A DNA stretch of 9,121 nucleotides from Negativicutes bacterium. GTDB lineage: Bacteria > Bacillota_C > Negativicutes > Sporomusales_B > JARLHX01. The position numbers and the translations under genes were made by a program. Location of the stretch: the NCBI GenBank assembly GCA_031292015.1, contig JARLHY010000165.1, positions 1 to 9,121 on the forward strand, written 5' to 3'. Below the pieces are notes generated by a model that was not told where the DNA came from, ran no database searches, and saw only the letters and a program-made list of their open reading frames with translations. The stretch's first letter is position 1. Each line of letters starts with the position of its first letter. Shown here piece after piece: positions 1-4,704 of the stretch.

Positions 1-1
1 C

Positions 2-196
2 AACTATGGCCGAGTGGTGACCAAAGACCGGATTATCCAAAAGGTATGGGGCTATAATTCGGACGCCGAATTTACCGCCGTCAACCTGTATATTCATTAT
101 CTGCGCAAGAAGCTCAACACCTCCAGTATCAGGACCGTGCGGGGAATCGGCTATTGCATGCAGCGGGAAGAAACATTGTCCAAAACGGCGAACTGA
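2..196 (+). CDS. Response regulator, OmpR/PhoB family, C-terminal DNA-binding domain (5' end outside the window)
   Basis: The reading frame is open from the left edge, so this is the 3' end of a longer gene: 64 codons and a TGA stop. It encodes the second half of a winged-helix effector domain. A segment reading VVTKDRIIQKVWGY precedes the recognition helix, which reads EFTAVNLYIHYLRKKL, and the C-terminal wing reads IRTVRGIGYCM. This is the usual pattern of OmpR/PhoB regulators (xVDVHIxxLRKKL, then IxTVRGxGYxL). Such proteins are phosphorylated by a sensor kinase and bind direct repeats at promoters. The receiver domain and partner kinase lie outside the window, so the signal and targets are unknown. 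A strong terminator follows at once, so the gene is probably a separate unit from the flagellar genes. The GTG at 14 is an internal codon, not a start. Confidence 0.9.
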   Translation, partial: NYGRVVTKDRIIQKVWGYNSDAEFTAVNLYIHYLRKKLNTSSIRTVRGIGYCMQREETLSKTAN

Positions 197-212
197 ACAT
201 TTTTTCTGACTC

Positions 213-239
213 AAACTACCGGCTTGCCGGTAGTTTTTT
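213..239 (+). terminator. Rho-independent terminator after the response regulator gene
   Basis: A perfect 10-bp stem (213-222 pairing with 227-236) has a CTTG tetraloop. Its right arm runs into a stretch of six T residues (234-239). It begins 17 bases after the TGA stop and separates the regulator from the flagellin transcription unit. Confidence 0.93.
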
Positions 240-352
240 CATATATCGATTACATCTGATAATTTTCACCAAAAAGTAGGCTGCTACTAAACATTCTTCA
301 AACAAAAGACTTCGAAATCAGTTATAGACAACAATGAAAGGAGGACCTGCCA

Positions 353-403
353 GTGGACGACACTGGCGATGAACCGGCGGGACGGCCTCTCCGGTTCCGA
401 TAA
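353..403 (+). CDS. Possible 16-codon leader ORF upstream of flagellin (uncertain)
   Basis: A perfect Shine-Dalgarno AAAGGAGG (337-344) is followed after 8 bases by GTG and a 16-codon frame ending in TAA, with predicted product VDDTGDEPAGRPLRFR. The start codon lies inside the left arm of the 349-367 hairpin. It could be a true leader peptide whose translation alters folding of the downstream leader. More likely the SD-like sequence is a decoy or CsrA site in a structured RNA. A second overlapping mini-frame begins at ATG 334 and ends at 372. No conservation evidence is available from one sequence. Confidence 0.2.
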   Translation: MDDTGDEPAGRPLRFR

Positions 404-416
404 ATAGCGGCCGATC

Positions 417-434
417 TTGGGCAAGGAAGCCCAA
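417..434 (+). promoter_or_regulatory. Candidate CsrA-binding hairpin in the flagellin leader
   Basis: A perfect 6-bp stem (TTGGGC/GCCCAA) displays an AAGGAA loop. A GGA held in a small hairpin loop is the preferred CsrA ligand. The GGA (425-427) lies 20-23 bases upstream of the two GGA motifs inside the flagellin Shine-Dalgarno sequence (447-452), a distance that would let one CsrA dimer bridge both sites and mask the ribosome binding site. No csrA or fliW gene lies in this window, so the regulator is assumed. Confidence 0.5.
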
Positions 435-460
435 CAGCAAAATCAAGGAGGAATGTACAA

Positions 461-1747
461 ATGGGTATCACTATCGCAACCAATATGTCAGCTCTCAACA
501 CCTGGAACCAGTTGACCAAAAACACCAATGCCATGAATAGCGCCCTGGAGAAACTGTCGTCAGGCTACAAGATCAACTCCGCGTCCGACGACGCCGCCGG
601 TCTGGCCATCTCGGAAAAGATGCTAAACCAGATCAACGGTCTCGACCAGGCCAGCAACAACGCCCAGGACGCCTCTTCTCTCGTTCAGACGGCCGACGGT
701 GCCCTGGAAGAAACCAACTCCATCCTGGAACGGATGCGGGAACTGGCTGTTCAGTCAGCCAGCGACACCAACACCAGCGCCGACCGCGCCAACATCCAGG
801 ACGAAGTCGACGCTCTGGTGAGCGAGATCAACAACATTGCCGACACTACTCAGTTCAATACCAAGAAACTGCTGGACGGCTCGATGAGCAAAGCTGTCGC
901 CACCGCCACCGTCAACATCGAGTCCAACGACGCCCTCAAAAACTCGGGCGGCACCTTAGCTACCAACACCGCTCTTACCGCCCTCACTGACACCGCCGGC
1001 AACAGCCTCGGTATCGCCACTGGGGACACGGTAACAGTCAGCTACATGAAGGATGGCACCCTCTACTCCAAATCCATTACTCTCACCACCGCAAACGTTG
1101 GCAGTGTCACGCTGAACTCCCTTGCGACGGGAGCCGGCTTTAAACTGTCGGTTGTCGCCGCCGCCTCCTCCACTGCCAAAGGAGTCGCCACCGGCACGGT
1201 GCAGGCGACTGCCAGCACCACAGGTACGGCCGGAGCTATCTACGGCCTGACCATCAAGGTCACCGATAAAAACGACGACAATATCTCGGCCGCTACTGAC
1301 GCGCTGTCTTCCTTCACCCAGACCACGGCAGCCAAGGATAAGACTGTCACAGGCACGGCCACTGTTCTCATCGGCGCCAACACCGGCCAGGACATCAGCA
1401 TCAACATCGGCAACATGGACGCTACAGCCCTCGGGGTGGAAGGCATTGATGTCAGCAGCCAGGCGGCAGCGAACGTCGCCATCAGCGTCATCGATACCGC
1501 CACCGCCACTGTGTCGGCTCAGCGGGCCGAACTCGGCGCAGTTGTCAACCGGCTGGACGCCACTACTTCCAACCTGTCCACCGCCAGCGAAAATCTGACT
1601 GCCGCCAACTCCCTCATCAAAGACACCGACATGGCGTCAGAGATGGCGACTTACACCAAGCTGAGCGTCATCACCCAGGCGGCGACCGCTATGCTGGCCC
1701 AGGCCAATTCCCAGCCCCAGTCGGTATTGAAACTGATCCAAGGATAA
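461..1747 (+). CDS. hag: Flagellin (filament subunit)
   Basis: The 428-residue protein polymerises into the flagellar filament after export through the flagellar type III apparatus. Residues 1-140 are the conserved N-terminal D0/D1 region, with KLSSGYKINSASDDAAGLAI at 31-50 and LERMRELAVQ at 89-98, the stretch that overlaps the TLR5-recognised site in other flagellins. Residues 303-326 contain LIGANTGQDISINIGNMDA, the usual start of the C-terminal D1 helices. Residues 385-428 form the C-terminal D0, ending in MLAQANSQPQSVLKLI. Between them (about 142-302) is a Thr/Ala/Ser-rich insertion corresponding to outer domains D2/D3. Bacillus Hag, about 304 residues, lacks most of this. The protein has no cysteine. 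The start is fixed by AAGGAGG at 445-451, 9 bases before ATG; the ATG at 453 is out of frame. The gene is likely under flagellar sigma factor and CsrA control, though no sigma-28 box could be assigned. It could equally be called fliC. Confidence 0.97.
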   Translation: MGITIATNMSALNTWNQLTKNTNAMNSALEKLSSGYKINSASDDAAGLAISEKMLNQINGLDQASNNAQDASSLVQTADGALEETNSILERMRELAVQSASDTNTSADRANIQDEVDALVSEINNIADTTQFNTKKLLDGSMSKAVATATVNIESNDALKNSGGTLATNTALTALTDTAGNSLGIATGDTVTVSYMKDGTLYSKSITLTTANVGSVTLNSLATGAGFKLSVVAAASSTAKGVATGTVQATASTTGTAGAIYGLTIKVTDKNDDNISAATDALSSFTQTTAAKDKTVTGTATVLIGANTGQDISINIGNMDATALGVEGIDVSSQAAANVAISVIDTATATVSAQRAELGAVVNRLDATTSNLSTASENLTAANSLIKDTDMASEMATYTKLSVITQAATAMLAQANSQPQSVLKLIQG

Positions 1748-1812
1748 ATGACCTTTTGACCTGCTTATCAGCTTAAAAAGCGGGTCCAAACCTAAGATCG
1801 CCATGCGATCGG

Positions 1813-1863
1813 AACGGAGTCGTGCGCTCTTCCCAGCGGGAGAAGGGCGTCTGACTCCGTTTT
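1813..1863 (+). terminator. Probable terminator or 3'-end-stabilising hairpin of the flagellin transcript
   Basis: A 9-bp stem (AACGGAGTC at 1813-1821 with GACTCCGTT at 1853-1861) encloses an inner stem of about 8 bp (1825-1832 with 1842-1849, one G-U pair). It is followed by only a short T tract, TTTT at 1860-1863, partly inside the stem. The large hairpin may protect the flagellin mRNA from 3' decay as well as terminate it. The weak T tract lowers certainty for pure intrinsic termination. Confidence 0.65.
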
Positions 1864-1978
1864 GGCTTATTGATGATAAGCGTTCCGATTAAAATATAAA
1901 TTAAAGACTCTGTAAAATACGGATCAAATATTGGCAGCCGATGAACAGGCATAGGGTGAAACACACCCCAATCATTGC

Positions 1979-1985
1979 AAGGAGG
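1979..1985 (+). promoter_or_regulatory. Ribosome binding site that sets the start of the Ser-rich gene
   Basis: AAGGAGG stands 6 bases upstream of ATG 1992. The frame is open further upstream to an ATG at 1941, but that codon has no Shine-Dalgarno sequence. The 17 residues it would add are basic, unlike the Ser-rich acidic protein. The start is therefore placed at 1992. Confidence 0.85.
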
Positions 1986-1991
1986 AAGACA

Positions 1992-2771
1992 ATGAGTATA
2001 TCGTCCAACAGCATCTGGCAGTTATACGCCAACCAGGCCTATTCAGCCATCACCGGCACTCCTGCGTTGCAGGCGACCTCCGCCGTCAGTTCGCAGACCA
2101 CCTCGTCCACCGGCAGCATCCAGGGCATCGGCAACAGTTCTCTGGACAGTTTCCAGCTGTCCGGTACCAGTGACGCCATGTCGGCCGGACTCTACGGACC
2201 GCCGCCCCCTATGCCGCTGGATAACTCCAGCTCCGCCAGTTCCAGCACAAGTAGCTCCAGCTCGGACACCTTGATGAGCGACATCCAGAGCTTCTTATCC
2301 AAGGCGGCTGACGGGACGGTCACCGATTCCGACCTTACTGCCCTGGAGAGCGAGCTGCAGAGCGCCGGTGTCACGGGTACCAGCTCGACCAGTTCCAGCA
2401 GCGACAGCAGCACTGTTGCCAGCACCAGCTCCAGTACCGGCTCCGGCAATCTCATGAGCGACATCCAGAGCTTCCTGTCCAAGGCGGCTGACGGTACAGC
2501 CACCGACTCCGACCTCACCGCTCTCGAAAGCGAGTTGCAGAGCGCGCAACAGAGCTCGCAGCAGTTCGCGCCGCCGCCGCCCCCCGTGCCGCCGGATAGT
2601 TCCACCTCCACCAGTTCCAGCTCCGCCAGTTCCGGTTCCGATACCCTCATGAACGATATCCAGAGCTTCCTGGCCAAAGCGGCTGCAGGCACGGTCACCC
2701 AGTCCGATCTCACCTCCCTCGAGAGCGAGCTGCAAAGCGCCGGCAGCGCAACCAGCACCTCCCAGGTATAA
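1992..2771 (+). CDS. Unrecognised Ser-rich protein with three near-identical helix-loop-helix-like modules
   Basis: I do not recognise this 259-residue protein. Serine is about 28% of residues, and there is no cysteine. It has no Sec signal peptide and no membrane segment. Residues 1-70 are Ser/Thr/Ala-rich. Three 32-residue modules follow at 94-125, 154-185 and 219-250, each starting LM(S/N)DIQSFL and ending LESELQSA. They are separated by poly-Ser linkers and two proline runs (PPPPMP at 70-75, PPPPPVPP at 194-201). Each module reads as helix, short DGTVTDSD-like turn, helix. The turn resembles positions 5-12 of an EF-hand loop, but the first two acidic ligands are missing (S and A instead), and module 3 has lost more acidic residues, so calcium binding is doubtful. 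It sits between flagellin and a TPR-glycosyltransferase with its own RBS and terminator. A disordered N-terminus without a signal peptide would suit export by the flagellar apparatus, but this is inference. It could instead be a cytoplasmic or otherwise secreted adaptor. Confidence 0.8.
   Translation: MSISSNSIWQLYANQAYSAITGTPALQATSAVSSQTTSSTGSIQGIGNSSLDSFQLSGTSDAMSAGLYGPPPPMPLDNSSSASSSTSSSSSDTLMSDIQSFLSKAADGTVTDSDLTALESELQSAGVTGTSSTSSSSDSSTVASTSSSTGSGNLMSDIQSFLSKAADGTATDSDLTALESELQSAQQSSQQFAPPPPPVPPDSSTSTSSSSASSGSDTLMNDIQSFLAKAAAGTVTQSDLTSLESELQSAGSATSTSQV
2271..2366 (+). repeat. Module 1 of the Ser-rich protein (32 codons)
   Basis: Encodes residues 94-125. It differs from module 2 at 15 of 96 bases, but only one change alters the protein (Val to Ala in the turn). 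The other 14 are synonymous. Confidence 0.9.
2451..2546 (+). repeat. Module 2 of the Ser-rich protein (32 codons)
   Basis: Encodes residues 154-185, starting exactly 60 codons after module 1. The protein is identical to module 1 at 31 of 32 positions, while 13 codons differ. Confidence 0.9.
2646..2741 (+). repeat. Module 3 of the Ser-rich protein (32 codons)
   Basis: Encodes residues 219-250, 65 codons after module 2. It matches module 1 at 27 of 32 residues. Changes are S to N, S to A, D to A, D to Q and A to S. Two of these remove acidic side chains from the turn. Confidence 0.88.
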
Positions 2772-2796
2772 GACAAAGTCCGTTGCAACAGGAAAG

Positions 2797-2840
2797 CCAG
2801 GCGCCCATTCAGCGAATGAGCGCCTGGTATATCTGTTTTT
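2797..2840 (+). terminator. Rho-independent terminator after the Ser-rich gene
   Basis: An 8-bp stem (CCAGGCGC at 2797-2804 with GCGCCTGG at 2820-2827) continues past one C-A mismatch into CATTC/GAATG with an AGC loop. A TTTTT tract lies at 2836-2840, separated from the stem by 8 bases, which is longer than ideal. The structure lies 25 bases after the stop codon and 21 bases before the next gene. Confidence 0.7.
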
Positions 2841-2860
2841 AAGCAGGGAAAGGTAGCGCT

Positions 2861-4219
2861 ATGACAGTGACAAGGTATATTAACGAAGGACTGGCGCTGG
2901 CCAGGCAGGGTGAGCTGCGGCAGGCGGCGCTGCTTCTCTGCCTGGCCGTGAAACTGGACCCGGATCGGGCGGAAGCCTATCGGCACCTGGGTGAGGTTCT
3001 GATACCACTGCAGCGCTGGGAGGATGCCGAGGCCTGCTTCTTCCGGGCTGTTGCCCTGCAACCTCACTTTCCCGAGGCTCACAACTATCTTGGGGTAGTG
3101 TTGAACCATAAGAAAGACCTGAGCGGGGCCGAAGCCTGCTATCAGCGGGCCATTGGGCAAAATCCCGGCTATGCCGAGGCTTATCACAATCTGGGGAGCT
3201 GCTTCAAACAGGCCAATCGTATTGATGAAGCCGAGGCATGTTATCGTCGGGCCCTTGAACTGCAGCCGGACCTCAGGGACTCTCGTTTTTCCCTGGCGAC
3301 ACTGTATTTGTTGCGGGGAGAGTATGAGCTGGGCTGGCAGCTTCACGAGTCGCGCTGGCAGGGAGACTTCCGGCTGGATATCCCGCTCTGGCAGGGGGAA
3401 GATCTGACCGGGTGCAAAATTCTTCTCTTCTTCGAGCAAGGCTATGGCGATATGCTTCAATTTGTCCGCTACGCTTATATTGTCGCGAAACAGGCGGCGG
3501 TGACAGTATGGATCCAAAAACCGCTCAAGCGTTTGCTGGCCGGCAGCCAGACCGCCTTTTCAGTCTGTACCGGCAGGACGCTACCTGAGGAATCCTTCGA
3601 TTACGCGTGTTCCCTTCTAAGTTTGCCTTTTCACTGCAAAACATCCCTGGCGACCATTCCCAATGACGTCCCATATCTCCACGCGGGGGCGGAAATCACC
3701 GCCAGGTGGCGGGATAAAATTGACGCCGCCGCCGGCGGGCGCTGCCGGGTAGGGGTGGTATGGGCAGGTAATCCGGAGCATTCCGATGACGCGAACCGGT
3801 CCATCGCCTTTGCGTTGTTCGGCCGGCTGTTTTCGGTGGAAGGAATCGCCTTCTTCAGTCTGCAGGCCGGCGGGAAAAGCCGGCAATTGCCGTCGCTGCC
3901 CAGCGAAGTATTTGACTGCTGCGGGCAGCTCGCCGATTTCGCGGAAACGGCCGGAGTGATCGCCAACCTGGATTTAGTCATTGCCGTCGATACGGCGGTG
4001 GCTCATCTGGCCGGCGCCATGGGCAAAAAGACCTGGCTCCTCCTGCCGTTCAAGCCGGACTGGCGGTGGGGCCTGGACCGCGAAGACAGCCCCTGGTATC
4101 CCACGATGCGCCTCTTCCGCCAACGTCAACCCGGCGACTGGCAGGAGGTATTGGAAAGGGTGGCCGCGGCCTTACATCGCCGGATCAAGGCTTCCGCTCA
4201 AAATACAGCAGGCAGCTGA
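2861..4219 (+). CDS. TPR-repeat protein with GT9/heptosyltransferase-like glycosyltransferase domain; candidate flagellar-protein glycosyltransferase
   Basis: This 452-residue protein has two parts. Residues 3-138 hold four 34-residue TPR units (about 3-36, 37-70, 71-104, 105-138) with typical A-EAY-LG and A--CY-RA-L-P patterns, followed by a partial unit to about 165. TPRs usually bind a protein partner. Residues 185-440 resemble the C-terminal domain of TPR-linked glycosyltransferases related to family 9. Motifs are FEQGYGDMLQFVRY (191-204), VGVVWAGNP (297-305) with NRSI (312-315), VIAVDTAVAHLAGAMGK (373-389) and WRWGLDREDSPWYPTMRLFR (401-420). Similar proteins are often encoded next to flagellin genes and are presumed to glycosylate flagellin. 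The sugar donor and acceptor cannot be read from sequence. ATG 2861 has AAAGG 7 bases upstream. There is no signal peptide, so it is cytoplasmic, where flagellins are modified before export. An acceptor other than flagellin, such as the adjacent Ser-rich protein, is possible. Confidence 0.85.
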   Translation: MTVTRYINEGLALARQGELRQAALLLCLAVKLDPDRAEAYRHLGEVLIPLQRWEDAEACFFRAVALQPHFPEAHNYLGVVLNHKKDLSGAEACYQRAIGQNPGYAEAYHNLGSCFKQANRIDEAEACYRRALELQPDLRDSRFSLATLYLLRGEYELGWQLHESRWQGDFRLDIPLWQGEDLTGCKILLFFEQGYGDMLQFVRYAYIVAKQAAVTVWIQKPLKRLLAGSQTAFSVCTGRTLPEESFDYACSLLSLPFHCKTSLATIPNDVPYLHAGAEITARWRDKIDAAAGGRCRVGVVWAGNPEHSDDANRSIAFALFGRLFSVEGIAFFSLQAGGKSRQLPSLPSEVFDCCGQLADFAETAGVIANLDLVIAVDTAVAHLAGAMGKKTWLLLPFKPDWRWGLDREDSPWYPTMRLFRQRQPGDWQEVLERVAAALHRRIKASAQNTAGS

Positions 4220-4235
4220 GTCATTGCTGCCTGCT
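4207..4235 (-). terminator. Perfect inverted repeat between convergent genes; probable terminator
   Basis: The arms AGCAGGCAGC (4207-4216) and GCTGCCTGCT (4226-4235) pair over 10 bp with a 9-base loop that holds the TGA stop of the TPR gene. On the minus strand the stem is followed by GTATTTTG, a weak U tract, and lies 31 bases after the chaperone stop. On the plus strand no T tract follows. It therefore best serves the fliD-side operon, though the hairpin could also cap the 3' end of the TPR mRNA. Confidence 0.6.
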
Positions 4236-4266
4236 AAAGGATAAGGTTCTGTCAATGAGATGAATA

Positions 4267-4686
4267 TTAGCCCCGCTTGTTGAACCGGCTTCCCTGGATC
4301 GGGATCGTCCAGCAGTTAACATACTGATGCTGTAGCCGGCGCCCTGTCCGGACGTCGAACAATCGGGTTCCGACCCGGTCCCGGGCTGCCATCGCCTCCT
4401 GCAGGGCTGTGTCCCAGCAGGCCAGTATTTCCAGTTTTCTTGCCGCAATCGCTTCGGTCAGTTTTTTCAGGTCAGGCTGTCCGGCTGGGCTGTGCGCGCC
4501 AGCAGTCATCTCCCTGTCCAGTTTGAGAAGCTTGTCGATCAGCGCCGCCCGCTCGTTCAGCAGGCGACGGAGCCCCCGCATCTCACCCCGGCGGGCGAAG
4601 CGGGCCTGTTTCTCGGTGTTGACTTTGATCTCATCAAGTAGTTTCAGCTTGTTTCTCAGAAGATTGATGACCTTGTTCGCATCCAA
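4267..4686 (-). CDS. FliT/FlgN-like flagellar export chaperone (small, helical)
   Basis: This 139-residue, almost entirely helical protein is rich in Leu, Lys, Arg and Glu. It lies directly downstream of fliD, where many bacteria keep fliS/fliT. Residues 1-75 form a long amphipathic helix region with LLRNKLKLLDEIKVNTEKQA and LRRLLNERAALIDKLLKLDR. Residues 76-112 form a second helix. The tail is less regular and ends in SRFNKRG. Length and helical character match the FlgN/FliT class, which binds FlgK, FlgL or FliD in the cytoplasm and delivers them to the export gate. Sequence alone does not decide between FliT and FlgN. Translation starts at TTG (4684-4686): the only nearby ATG is out of frame and stops after eight codons, and the next in-frame Met is residue 35. 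The Shine-Dalgarno sequence overlaps the fliD stop, so translational coupling is likely. Confidence 0.75.
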   Translation of the reverse strand: MDANKVINLLRNKLKLLDEIKVNTEKQARFARRGEMRGLRRLLNERAALIDKLLKLDREMTAGAHSPAGQPDLKKLTEAIAARKLEILACWDTALQEAMAARDRVGTRLFDVRTGRRLQHQYVNCWTIPIQGSRFNKRG

Positions 4687-4696
4687 TTCCGCTCCG

Positions 4697-4704
4697 CTCC
4701 TTTA
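4697..4704 (-). promoter_or_regulatory. Ribosome binding site of the chaperone gene, overlapping the fliD stop codon
   Basis: On the minus strand the fliD TAA and the Shine-Dalgarno sequence are fused as TAAAGGAG, followed by 10 bases and the TTG start. Ribosomes finishing fliD are thus placed on the next start. Confidence 0.75.

Larger units (their letters stand above)
240..460 (+). promoter_or_regulatory. Flagellin gene upstream and leader region (structured, GGA-rich)
   Basis: The 221 bp between the terminator and the flagellin ATG split into two parts. Positions 240-335 are AT-rich and probably hold the promoter. I could not find a convincing sigma-28/SigD promoter (TAAA, 15-16 bases, CCGATAT); the best -35-like element is CTAAA at 287-291, but no good -10 sits at the right distance. 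Positions 336-460 are G+C-rich and foldable: a 7-bp hairpin (349-367), a 7-bp outer stem (371-377 with 391-397) and a 6-bp hairpin (417-434). GGA motifs lie at 340-342, 343-345, 356-358, 380-382, 425-427, 447-449 and 450-452. In Bacillus subtilis CsrA binds GGA motifs in the hag leader and represses translation until FliW sequesters it. The same control here is an inference. Confidence 0.6.
1748..1991 (+). promoter_or_regulatory. Intergenic region with stacked inverted repeats between flagellin and the Ser-rich gene
   Basis: This 244-bp gap holds no gene. Its first 140 bp carry four consecutive hairpins: 1758-1786 (9 bp with one G-U pair), 1796-1810 (GATCGC/GCGATC, loop CAT), 1813-1861 (long, terminator-like) and 1865-1881 (GCTTAT/ATAAGC, loop TGATG). 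An extra pair of arms, ATCGGAACG at 1808-1816 and CGTTCCGAT at 1881-1889, could form an alternative long-range stem that excludes three of these hairpins. From 1890 to 1930 the sequence is AT-rich and is the likely promoter area of the next gene. I could not assign clear -35/-10 boxes there. Confidence 0.6.

Noticed and set aside
396..417. CCGATAAA (397-404) and GCCGATCTT (410-418) as sigma-28 -10 boxes for flagellin.
   Set aside because: No TAAA-like -35 lies 15-16 bases upstream of either, and both fall inside the structured leader close to the start codon.
336..434. A cyclic-di-GMP riboswitch in the flagellin leader.
   Set aside because: The foldable G+C-rich leader prompted the idea, but the conserved core pieces of the GEMM-I class were not seen and the stem arrangement does not fit.
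1937..1944. GCCGATGA as a sigma-28 -10 box for the Ser-rich gene.
   Set aside because: The nearest TAAA (1913-1916) is 20 bases away rather than 15-16. The other TAAA copies do not align either.
1941..1991. An upstream in-frame ATG extending the Ser-rich protein by 17 residues.
   Set aside because: No ribosome binding site before 1941, the added residues are basic and unlike the rest, and the perfect AAGGAGG at 1979-1985 points to 1992.
2271..2741. The three repeats as a CRISPR array or DNA-level tandem repeat.
   Set aside because: The units are in-frame coding modules whose similarity is at protein level. Spacing (180 and 195 bp) and spacers of Ser codons do not suit CRISPR.
2192..3517. 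A 441-codon open frame on the minus strand, plus an overlapping 146-codon frame at 2295-2735.
   Set aside because: They are shadows of the Ser-rich gene and the TPR gene. Composition is dominated by Leu/Glu/Gly/Arg strings from reverse-complemented Ser and TPR codons, the start has no Shine-Dalgarno sequence, and the frame crosses a terminator and two genes.
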